From the NCBI GenBank assembly GCA_009602725.1, contig WELB01000080.1, forward strand, positions 131,822-149,225: DNA of 17,404 bases, read 5' to 3'. Every line of letters starts with the position of its first letter. Position 1 is the stretch's first letter. A program made the position numbers and the translations under genes. Positions 8,047 to 17,404 of this stretch are shown here, in pieces. The notes beneath the pieces are model-generated. The model was not told the DNA's origin. It searched no databases and saw nothing but the letters and a program-made list of their open reading frames with translations. Source of the stretch: Spirogloea muscicola (Eukaryota; Streptophyta; Zygnematophyceae; Spirogloeales; Spirogloeaceae).

Positions 8047-10717
8047 AGGCCAGCAAGGGAGGGGGAACACCGAGCGAGGTTAACGGTGCCTGAGCNGCGG
8101 CGCCCGCGCCGGAGCCCCGCCGCCGCCGCCGCCTTTGGCCGCCGGTGGCCGGCTGACGGCGAACCAAACGGCACTGTGGCTCTGGCTGATGGCGCCCCGG
8201 ACGCCTTGCAGGCTGCTGGTCATGCCGATGCTCCACCAGCTCCTGCTAGTGATCCAGCGCCGGGCTCTGCTACGTCCCGCGGGCCTTCGCCGCCGCGAGC
8301 GGCTGCAGGCGGCCGCGGCGGTGACTCCGTGACCTGGACGGCGGCTGCGGAGGCCAGGATCTTCGGTGATCTGGACCGCCTTCAGCATCCGAGCGCCTGT
8401 GACCGCCCCGACGTCAAGTTCCTCGCCGTCCAGATGGACGTCAGCGGTGAGCTAGTGACCCCGCAGGCGTCTCTCGGGCTATGGTCCGACTGGTCAAGTT
8501 CAATGATCAAAGGGCCTCATATCAAAGTCACATGCATGCGGAACGGTCATTAAGCTCAAGATGTCCACCATTGCCGTCCTGCTCGGCGACTGATGCTCGG
8601 TGTCAGATTGCCGTCGTTGGCTCGCTGACGGCGATCTGCACAGGCCTCATGTGGAACTTCCAGTCCTTCGTGAGGGCCCTGCTGCTGGGACTGCAGCTGA
8701 ACAGGACTGTGGTGCCAGTGTCGCTGCCGCCGGGCCTGCCGGAGTGGCAGTACGCGGCCTTCTTCGGCTGCGAGAAGATGCACCTAGGATGCTTCTTCCC
8801 CAATATCACTTCCTGCTGGCTGCCTGCAAAGCATCAGGTACTCATCAAGCTGGTCATGCCACACTGCAGCTCACGAGAGCACCTCCAAGTCTTGATATAC
8901 AGGTTGCATGAGGCCGCACTTGTCGGACAGGATATGCTGAAATCGGGACCTGTAAAACGAGCGTCACACCGCGACTTCCTGACGCATATCTTATGGGGCA
9001 CATGCGGATGTTAGGCAGCTGCACTTATTCATAAGCAACTAAGCGGGAGTCAGCGTAACGATGTGCAGGAGCTCAGTAATGAGCCTGCGTTTACATGGAA
9101 TTTCACTTGTGCCAATTCTCTGTACTATGTTGCCAATGGAAGCCACCCTCATGGGTGCTCGCCCCTGCAAAATGCAGTCCGGGTTAAGCAGCATAAGATC
9201 TTGCACCTGCATCCCATGAACGGAGTCTATCCTGGCTGGCTTCCTCAAGTAGGACCTCTGAGTGTCTGGGAGGAGCTGGTAGCCGCAGGAGCCATTGTGA
9301 CATTGAAGTAAGTTCAGTCCTCTCTCACTAGAATCTGGGATAAGCATTCTTGGTTTCATCTGCTATCTGACATCAATCTTTCACCTCTTACAGTCAGTAC
9401 TATTGCTCATCGCTGCTGAGCCTCGGAATGCTTGGTGTTCAACAGCGGCAGGCCTCCCCCAGATCTGCAGGCACTCAGGCCTCAGCAGCCCATCTTCTTC
9501 TTCCACGCAGTCATCAGCAGATGGCTTTTCAGGCCCACCGTTGACATTCAGCAACTGGCACGTTTGATCATAGAACGGTACCCGGGATGGCGGCCACCTG
9601 TTGCAGCTGTTCACATTCGCAGGACAGACAAGAGAAAGGAAGGTAACAAGCCATACCCAAGAAGTTCCCAGACTTACGATCTGCTTGACTTGTGGGGCAG
9701 CATCTGTTGCGATGCCAAGAACACTACTGGCAACTTCAGTGGTCGTCCAACAGTTCGCCATGACTGACTTTGTTGATACCTGGAATATGCTGACCCAGTC
9801 ACCCAGTGGCCACACAGACCCGTTCTGGGCACATCATGGGCAGACGTACCGCAGCATTCAATCTTATCTGGATGCTGTGAAAAGCCTTGAAGGGCTGCAG
9901 AATAGGACTTTTGAGTCACTGTTTCTGCTCAGTGACAGGTAAGTGATCTACTAACCACTAAGTTTTGTTCCAAGTTGCTCATGAAGGATCAGATGCTGAA
10001 GTCCTGACGCTGAAGCATTGCAAATTGTCACAACATCCTGCCTTTCAAAACAAATACTGCACCTTGAGGACGAAATTCCTCATTCTGAAGTGCTGGACTT
10101 GATGATCCTGCGCTTCAGTGAGGTCGTGATAAGGAACATCACTACCATGGCGCCAGACTATTATGGACTGCGGCCTACAATTAAGATTCTGTACAATAAA
10201 CTGCTGGACAGATCAGTGATAGAGGAGGTTAGCAAGCTCATGGCATGCTTGCGTTCTGACAATGCATCACTGTAAGGTTGCTGGCTTCACTGGAGCTTTT
10301 TGACTACACTGTCACCCTTGCAGAATGGAGGTCACGTCAATGTCCCACATAATCATAAACGCAATGTGACGAACCACTTCCTGGCAACTTTACAGGCGAT
10401 GTTAAGTGTCACAGGTTGTTACTCTTGCTTACAGGCCTGCATGTGTTATACATGCCTACAAGAGAACTGGTGCGGAGTGTCAAGCTTCTGGTTCAACATA
10501 GACTGAGCCCTACTGTTGTTACTACCTCGTCTTTTGCGGTATGTCAGTGGCTGATTTGACTCTTGGTGCAGATGCTGCGGTAGGAACACTTTCATCCAAC
10601 GTATTCAGGGTCATCATGCAACTCATTGGAGGCAAGGTGAGGCGTGAACAAGTGACAGCTGGTGGAGGGCTGCTCGGCGTCTCACTTGACGAGACTGAAG
10701 GGGGCTGGCAAGGGTAG
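8047..10717 (+). CDS. GT23 family fucosyltransferase-like protein (FUT8-like), N-terminus unresolved
   Basis: Proposed exons: about 8047-8446, 8644-8837, 9069-9307, 9446-9642, 9740-9938, 10002-10122 (or to 10227), 10324-10405 (or to 10414), 10548-10717, all phase-consistent. Two GT23 hallmarks are present. AAVHIRRTDK (core at 9612-9632) matches the HxRRTDK donor-binding motif of FUT8 and NodZ. GTLSSNVFRV (10583-10612) matches the conserved TFSSQVxR motif near the end of the fold. Between them are LLSDSPDAEA, similar to the FUT8 TDDP segment, and NVPHNHKRN. FUT8 transfers fucose from GDP-fucose to glycans in the Golgi. Exon 1 encodes a Pro/Ala/Gly/Ser-rich stretch typical of a glycosyltransferase stem, followed by a Cys-containing segment (CDRPDVKFLA). 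No in-frame ATG or membrane anchor is visible: the frame is stopped upstream at 8044-8046, so a 5' exon is missing or hidden, and base 8096 is an N. No SH3 domain follows the catalytic core, unlike animal FUT8. The acceptor or donor substrate could differ from FUT8. Confidence 0.75.
8096..8096. other. Ambiguous base N in the GT23 5' region
   Basis: This is the only undetermined base I noticed in the window. It sits next to a GC-rich GCC repeat, in the region where the GT23 start codon and signal anchor are missing. A compressed or mis-assembled stretch here could account for the unresolved N-terminus. Confidence 0.95.
8117..8133. repeat. CGC/GCC trinucleotide run
   Basis: Five to six GCC units encoding poly-Ala in the GT23 frame, 20 bases after the N at 8096. 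Confidence 0.8.
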
Positions 10718-11953
10718 GCTGCAGACCAAGCATCAATGAAGTTAATAGGCAGTTGCGTGTGCTATTGCATGGTGCTCATGGCAGTCTGTGACCAGTGTGG
10801 GCACTATTCAATGAGGACAGAGTCAAGGATATCCTTATACAAATTGCTGCATGTCATTGCTTCATGCATTATAATGCAACTTGCATGTCAGGACAGGGAC
10901 AAGCCAAGCATCAACTTTGACATGAACTGTCTGTCAATTGTATCCTGCTTCTGACCTGATATAGTCTGCGCTGATGGGCTGCCAAGTGTCACATGTGAAA
11001 CCCACTAGCCCAACTACACTGATCTTACACTCGTGCAGCAATGGCTGCACAAAGGGCCTCCAGCTATTGACTTCTTGTTTGGGCCCCACATATTGAGCCA
11101 CGGTGGTGGGGCTCCACCGAGCAGAAGGGGCCCAAGTCTGTGATGCCGCTACTATGCTTGCCCAGCTATAGCTTCAAATTCTACCCTGTCTGCGACAGCC
11201 TGTGTTCGACTCCCACGTCCTGCATTGGGAGCCGGCATCGCTACCGACAGTCTTTCATGAGAAACATGGAGCACGGGCTAAGGAGCCCATCTGTGGACGG
11301 TGGCCCATCTCCAGAACTCTCCCCATTCCTCCCCCTCCGACCACTTGTCTGCGGTGCCTGCCGCAGCGGGGCTGGCAACTGAAAGCCCTCGGGAGACGCA
11401 AACAGCATCTGCAGGGGCTGCTCAGCAAGGAGGAGTATGTCAAGGGGAATTTTGCTCCTGCAGCGGCTATATCGGCCATACAGCAATCATACAGGGTAAG
11501 CTTCAAGGCAAAACACCCCTCAAGAAGGATATGCATCCTCAGAAGCAACGGCTGGGTTGAGAAGACACAGAAGACTAGCAGAGATGTCGCAAGGCAAATG
11601 GGCCTCACAGAGAGAGACGGAAGGTTGGCCCAGGGCGTGGTACAGGCAGCGTGGCCAGATGACGTTCTCTCTAGGGGCCTGTTTTCTTCATTCTCTTTGA
11701 AGGCGGTGGGGCTGGCTGGAGGTGCCGTGGCGACTGCATCCATAGGCCCCTCCAGAATTGGCTCGGGTAGTCTGTCTGACCTGGCACTCCTGCCACATAA
11801 ATGGGTCTGTCAATCTTGAGAGGTAATGCTCAGAAACTAAGTGCACTTCGAAGTGGTTAACTCAGATTAAAATGTCTGCTGAAAAATCTTGGTGTCGAGA
11901 ATCTGCAATATTTGAAGACATAGCAAGCCCTTAGCAGCGACAGCTATCGGCCA
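10718..11953. other. Intergenic region with an unassigned plus-strand open frame
   Basis: This region lies between the GT23 stop and the MYB3R stop, whose genes converge here. The plus strand has a 205-codon open frame at 11202-11819 that lacks an early ATG. It includes a plausible helical stretch (RKQHLQGLLSKEEYVKG) and ends a stretch at a good donor-like GTAAGC near 11495. Another open segment at 11039-11143 reads WLHKGPPAIDFLFGPHIL. Neither matches a family I recognise. They may be exons of a separate small gene, part of UTRs, or chance. No plus-strand TGTAA was seen after the GT23 stop. A minus-strand TGTAA lies at 11025-11029 and could end a long MYB3R 3' UTR. Confidence 0.35.
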
Positions 11954-14900
11954 TCACCTCCTCAAAACTTCCGTGGCTTCCAGAGCGAGCCTCTTGGCTA
12001 GCGTCTGCATGGCACCGAGAGATTTCTCGCCTTCCTGGTCCAATACTGCAGCATCCTCAACCTGTATGCAGAAAACGTTTGTTGCTCCAGCTGCCGGGCA
12101 AAGCGGGCTGATACAGCCTGACCAATCATGTGTAGTCGTCAAGCACCAGGCAGTATAGTTTTTAAGACACTGACTGCAATTGGAGCACAAAAGGGTGGAC
12201 ATAGATGAGTGGCATGAGTACCTCAGCTTTGGGTCGCCTTCGTGGCGTAAGCGTTGGGGAGTCATTAGTCACCATTTCCTCTCCACTCAGAACGCTGTTG
12301 AAACTGTCCATGTGCAATTCATGATATGCTGACTTAGGAAAAATTGACAATGACCATTGCAGATGATGATGTGCCTTGTCAATAAGTAGCAAGTTGCAGA
12401 GGGTATAGACTGCAACTGGAGGACTCATGACTGCCCAGCCGGCGCAGGTGTTCAGCACATTGCTTACAATGTCTCTCCTTCAGAATCGTGGCTGCTTCGA
12501 GAGGAGTTCCTGAGTAGAGGCTCCGCAGCAATGGCCATGGCCGCCACGGTGGCAGACCCGCAAGGTGTGAGGGGCGTTGTCCAGCCCGGCGAGGAGCTGA
12601 GAAAGGGCGCCACGACGGCCAGCTCGCCCTCGACAGCCAGGCCCCCACCTTCAGAGGCACCGAGCCGCGAGAGGAGCACGTCGGCCCGCGAGACCTTCAC
12701 ACCAGGCGCCTGTCCGCCAAGGCTGGTCGGGCTTGCCATGAGAAGCCTGCCTGCCGCCTCGGGTGAGAAGATGGACGCAAGAAAGCTGCTGGACGGCTGC
12801 CTATTCAGAAGCTGCTCTGTCAGCACCGACGCCTGCGCGCCGCCGACGCTTGCAACCTGCACCGCTGGCTGCGCCAGGACTTGGGCTTGCTTCCTTCTTC
12901 CGCTGCCGCCGCCGCCGCTGCCAGCGCTGCCATCGCCGCCTCTGTAGCCCCGACCACCAGCCGACTCGCCTGCCTCGCTGGACTCCCACAGGTTCTGGTC
13001 CCACAGGTGCCGCCGCCCGCCCATACTGCCGGCAGCGCCCAGCTTGCCACTGCCACCATTGCTGTCGCTTCGCCGCCGCTTGGTCTCCCTGCTCCTCCCT
13101 GGGCGCACGGGGCTCGCATCCAGCGACCCATTTGCGCCTCTGCCCTTGCCGCCGCTGCCGCCGCCCAGCTGCTGGTACTCGTACCGCCCATCCTTGGCAG
13201 TCACCAGCATGGCACTCTTGTTGAGGAGGTTGTATGAGGGCGACACCAGCAGCGTGGGACGTGCGAGCGAGGCAACAGTGGCCGCGGCAGCAACGTCTGC
13301 GTCCTCCTCCTCCTCATCTGGTGCCTCTTTGCGCCCATCTTTAGATGGCAGCGTCCGCCCCACCTCAGCCTGCTCGCCATCTTGTAGCAGCCGGCCCGCC
13401 TCCAGGATGTCCATCGGGGACGACGTCTTCATCTCCATCCTCCCTTCCTTATCCTCAAAGGTGAGCCTTGCCACGGCGTCCTCCGACAGAGCGGAAGCCC
13501 TGGCAGCCTCCCCGACCCTCTTGCCGGTGGCCACAGTGCAACCAGGGCTTCCTCTTGAGCCCCCTGGCGACGCAACCCGTCGCGAGCGAACAAGAATGGA
13601 TGGAGTCCGCCCGAAGGTCCTCGCAGCACTTCGGAGCTTCGACTGAGGGCTGCTGTCTGGCAGCGCCCGGAATGGCGAAGGCGTCGGGAGCTGTGGCAGC
13701 GGGGAGCTGAGGTGGAGGGAGGAGATGACGCCCCGAGTCTGCAGCGGCGAGAACTGCAGCCGGGTGGGGTCAACATCAAGGGCCAGCGTGAAGTCGGCAA
13801 ATGGCGAGAGCGTGGACGGTGACGCTGCTCCGACCCCCGACAGTCCGGCCTCGTGCACTGCTGCCGATGCGCCCACTGCGAGGGCCTCCACGCCGCCACC
13901 TAGCACATCACTCCCGCCATGCTGCCTTCCTGCGAATTGAGCCTGTTCCTGCTTCCAAGACGGCACAAGGGGATGGTCATCGAGCTGGCGCAAACGACAT
14001 TGTGACAACACACTAACCAACATAGCAATAATTTAAAGATATCAATACAGCGATCTACATAATCATCTTGAGGTCTGATTCTTAAATTCTTGAGGTCAAG
14101 TCAGCCAAAACACCACGAGCTGACAAAGGTGAGCTCTCAGCAGCGGCCTCACCTTCCCAGGGAGGCCCACAATGTGCGCCTCCTTTCTCTCAGCGGCGCT
14201 GACGGCAGTGCCATAACGCAACACCGGGCCAGTAAAACCAGGCGGCAGGTATTGCAGGCCCTTGAAGCTTGGGAGCGACGGCAGGGCTTCCATCTTCTCG
14301 CCGCCTGCAGTGCCAGCAGCTGCCGTACGACCAATGGCCTCGCTTCTTGCGGCCTTTGCAGCCACTGGCGCACCACCTGCCGTAGGCACTGGCGCCGGTG
14401 GTATGCTGTCAAGGGTGTACATCGCCATCGATAGCTGCACGGACGACACGGCTGCAGCAGACGAAGGCAGAGCCGTAGTGTGCTCGGTCCTGGCCGGGCT
14501 GCCGCAGAGGAAAGCGGCGCTGTCCCAAGCTGGCGCTGCAGAGGGGCCGGCATCAGTGGCAACGGTGGTCCTGGGCCTCTGTGAGTATGCCAGAGCTGCA
14601 GCTGGCATCTTCTTATGGCTTTTTGCAGGCAGCGTCTTGGTCTGCGGCCTCTGCGACGCAAAGGCGTTTCTGTGCACTGGCACTGCAGGCAGAGAAGCAG
14701 CCCTGGCGCTACTCGGTGCAAGGCCTCCCCCGCCAGCTTCGTTGTCAAATGCGGCTGCTTGAGGCTGGCCAGCGTCCCTCTGCTTGTCTAACTCGACCGC
14801 CAGAGAGGCCTCTGGAGCCGGCGCAGATGGGGCAGCCAAGTGCCATGTGGACCGCACTGCCGGCTTGCCCTGCATCTCGGTAGCGATGCCGGAATGAGGC

Positions 14901-17404
14901 GCCAGCTGCGGCAAGCTCTGCAGAGGCGGCTGCGGCAAGCCCTGCAGTAGCGGCGGCTGCCAGTCCTTCCCACCACTCTTGGGGGCCACCAATTGCGGTA
15001 TTGGTGGCAGCGCAGCATCAGGCTGCAAGTGCTGCAAAGGAGGCTGGCTCGCCTCGCCATCCCAATCGCCGGGGAGCTGGCCGCCATTGGCCATCTCCGC
15101 CTGCGCCCCACAGCCGCCAAGTGCTGGGGTGCATCAGTCACTGCAATACGGCAATACTGCTCGCAAACGGTTCGCTGAAGTCATGCTGTGTCGCCGATAC
15201 CTGGTACTTAGCCAGGGCCACCAGCACACGGTCGCTGGCTGACGACTCCACGTCGATGCGCTTCTTCATGCAGCTGTTCCAGTGATTCTTGATTGAGTTG
15301 TCCGTCCTGCACAAGCAAGGTATGTAAAAAGCGGCACATGTGAGCCAGGACATCCTTCCTTCCAGACCTTGTAAGGCGCCATGCCAGCAAGTTCAGCAGT
15401 CAAGTTGGCGCAGCGCGTCCAGTGCATGTTGCAAAGCACGCCAGGAGTGCATACCTGCCAGGCAGGAACTTGGCAATCTCGGCCCACTTGTTGCCGTACT
15501 GCCGGTGCGCTGCGATGAGTGCCAGGTCCTCCTCCTCGGACCATGCATCCCGCTTGATCTCGGGGTTGAGGTGGTTGTGCCACCTGGAGACAGGCGCGAC
15601 AACCGTTGAGTGTCATGTAGCGTGGCACCCATTTGCCAACCGCCTTGTAGCACTGAAGGAGCCCAACTTCTGTCGTTATTGCCACCAGCTTGCCTTCTCC
15701 AAAGTAAAGCACCGTAACTCCCATATTGTGCTAACTAGATTGGCATCATCTTCCTTGTACTTGCCTTCTTTGCTGCTCAGGAAGTCTACGCCAAAGACTT
15801 CAGCTTTCTCCCTACAACATTTGCTATGCTGTAAAGTTGTTTATGGCAAGATAAGGAGGCGGACCTCTCACGGCACTGCTTGCCAATCCGACCAGGTAGA
15901 TTCTGGGCAATTAGAGACCATTTGCGCGCGCCGAGCTTCTCCACAAGGTCCGCGATACGCTCGTCCTCCTGCAGGTCGCAGCATCTGTCAGCACTCCTAG
16001 CGAGACGGCAGGGATGATCTCGATACCATGCTGCACTGCGGCCTTGCAATAGCGCCGTCCGGAGGGTGGTGTGTGTGTGTCACCTCCTTGGTCCAGGGAC
16101 CCTTCACCAGGTCGGGGTTGAGGACCTTCTGCCACCGGTGCAGGCACTGGACATCCGTGCGATCCGAAAAGAATTCCGCTGCCCATGCCACCAAACATTT
16201 CTACGTCCAGTCAGCACAAACCCCGCAGTGACACATGACCTTAGCATGCCACAACGGCACTGCTTCCCCCCATGCAACAACTTTGAGTATGCCAGGGCGA
16301 GTTGGTGGTGAGGGGGGTTGGGTTCACGAGGGGGCTCACCAATTTTCTTCCAGTTCTTGCCTTTGTAGCACTGCACCGCTCGGCGGAGGATCTCGTCCTG
16401 CAAAGCCGAGATGCAGCATGCCATGGACAGCACCGAGTCATTTGCTTGCCCGGCGCATACTTTGGGCCCTTGTCTGATAGGTGCAGCAAATTCTTTGGCC
16501 AGCAAGCTTGGGGCCTCATTTCGGTAAGCAGGATACCACCAGCATCTCAGAGTGCATCTAGAGGCGACATCTTCTGGCCTTTACAGCCACCTGGCTCCTG
16601 ACCCATGTCTCCTTGCACTGTCCTAGCATCAGCTTCGGAGCCTGCGGACCACACTGTGTGGGCTGTGCCCAGCTGTACAATGTCCACTCTCCTGCCATGG
16701 AGGCACCAGCCGACTTGCATGCAGGAGCTTCACAGCGACCAGGAGGCCGTCATGTGACTGCTACTGCACAGCAGGTACCAAGCCCTGGGAGCAACGCGAC
16801 TGTGCCATGTGGCCTGCAGCCTCCTGAGCTCCTTGCTCCAGCACCACGTAGACCGAGCCCTCAAGAGACGCACTGGACAACTGGCGACCGCTCACGGCGC
16901 CACCAGTAACCCCCATGGCCCACACAGGAGCACGGAAGTTGCTATTGGCGTTCTCCACAACAACCACTCGGTGTAACGCGTGTAGCGGCCGCTTGTGGAC
17001 ATCGGAGCCGGCGCCGTGGGCTGTGGCAGGCTGAATCGTCGGGAACCAGCACAGAGGGCACAACAGGGGAGCTTGCTCACCTCTTGGGGCGTCCAGCCGC
17101 CTTTGGAGGAGCGCCGAGTCGGGCCGCCGGTGCGCCTGTGGCGGCGGAGCGGCGGCGTCAGATACAAAGCTCGCGCCCAGGGGAGGCAGGCAGCGCCGGG
17201 CTAACTCCGACGACGACGGCAAGGCAGAGATTTCCGTCTCGTCAGCTTAAAGCCTCTCGGCCGTCATCGCTGCCGCAATTGGCTTTGCCAGCGGCGGCAG
17301 GAGAATGCGGGCGCGGACCCGCGGACGGGCGGCAGGCTCAGCAGCACGTCCGCCGAGGCCAGCGGCTCGCCACCGCCGCCGCAGCCGCCGCCGCCGCCGC
17401 CGCC
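11954..17404 (-). CDS. MYB3R: Three-repeat MYB transcription factor (MYB3R), 5' partial
   Basis: Proposed exons in transcript order: 17319-17404 (partial), 17081-17135, 16340-16397, 16084-16178, 15865-15968, 15455-15583, 15201-15306, 14153-15100, 12468-13984, 12222-12303, 11954-12061. All phases agree and give 1095 residues from the window edge. R1 spans about residues 43-91 (Trp 43, 63, 82; WKKIAEFFSDRTDVQCLHRW), R2 92-143 (Trp 95, 115, 134; KGPWTKEEDERI) and R3 144-195 (Trp 147, 166, 185; RTDNSIKNHWNSCMKKR). Three repeats with Trp retained at all nine positions define the MYB3R/c-Myb class. In plants these nuclear proteins bind MSA elements of G2/M genes and act with the DREAM-type cell-cycle machinery. 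The long tail is rich in Gly, Ala, Pro and Ser. It holds a segment resembling the plant MYB3R C-terminal motif (FGRTPSILVRSRR) and multiple SP/TP sites. The open frame seems to stop at 12464, but that TAA lies inside a GTAAGC donor. Splicing there joins two short exons ending in an amphipathic helix. The first exon is poly-Gly, and the true start lies beyond the window. Confidence 0.9.
17373..17404. repeat. CCG trinucleotide run at the right edge
   Basis: An interrupted CCG/CCGCAG run reaches the end of the window. On the minus strand it encodes poly-Gly (with one Cys) in the N-terminal exon proposed for the MYB3R protein. The frame downstream of it leads into LPPVRG, which splices in phase to RTGGPTRRSSKGGW, so the run is probably translated. 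Confidence 0.8.

Noticed and set aside
7503-8174. Long minus-strand open frame of 223 codons with hydrophobic stretches, a possible membrane protein
   Set aside because: It overlaps the OXLD1-like gene in another frame, contains the N and repeat-encoded Arg/Ala runs, and its hydrophobic part is the complement of a purine-rich tract.
8135-8332. Plus-strand frame with Leu-rich sequence that could be the GT23 membrane anchor
   Set aside because: It is in a different frame from the conserved downstream GT23 segment, starts at a non-ATG codon and follows a stop; no splice joins it in phase.
12464-12468. Minus-strand TGTAA as the MYB3R polyadenylation signal
   Set aside because: It overlaps a consensus GTAAGC donor, and in-phase downstream exons with protein-like sequence exist.
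12531-14016. Several plus-strand open frames opposite the MYB3R tail
   Set aside because: They are complements of the GC-rich MYB3R coding exon, and their Ala/Pro/Arg-rich content mirrors its low complexity.
1-17404. Mobile elements, CRISPR arrays, tRNA or rRNA genes, bacterial-style operon
   Set aside because: No transposase or reverse-transcriptase motifs, spaced direct repeats, cloverleaf or rRNA-like sequence were seen, and the genes are intron-rich and of eukaryotic families.

Overview
This window is eukaryotic nuclear DNA, most likely from a green alga, perhaps a trebouxiophyte of the Coccomyxa type. That placement is inference from the gene families, the base composition and the dense introns of about 80-350 bases; no marker gene confirms it. 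Genes are broken into many short exons with GT-AG introns, so single open frames show little of their true structure. The exon chains below were read by eye, by joining conserved segments whose splice phases agree.

Layout, left to right. (1) 1-501: GC-rich upstream sequence, including a GGC run and a small upstream ORF. (2) 502-6531, plus strand: a 20-exon gene for a HEAT-repeat protein of about 775 aa, resembling regulatory subunit 1 of protein phosphatase 4 (PP4R1). (3) 6532-7491: non-coding sequence between converging genes, with a TG/AG microsatellite. (4) 7492-7866, minus strand: a single-exon 124-aa oxidoreductase-like (OXLD1-type) protein with a probable organelle targeting peptide. 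(5) 7867-8046: a short divergent intergenic region. (6) about 8047-10717, plus strand: a glycosyltransferase of the GT23 (alpha-1,6-fucosyltransferase, FUT8-like) type; its N-terminus is unresolved and an N lies at 8096. (7) 10718-11953: 1.2 kb with no assignable gene. (8) 11954-17404, minus strand: a three-repeat MYB transcription factor (MYB3R) whose 5' end runs off the right edge.

The genes do not form a pathway or operon. PP4R1 and MYB3R both belong to families linked to cell-cycle control, the GT23 enzyme belongs in the secretory pathway, and the OXLD1-like protein is probably mitochondrial. Their adjacency looks like ordinary eukaryotic gene order. I found no mobile element, CRISPR array, RNA gene or novel multi-gene system. 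The most interesting points are the GT23 enzyme in a probable green alga, the long MYB3R tail whose last two exons lie past an apparent stop, and several places where the reading frame or start needs transcript evidence.
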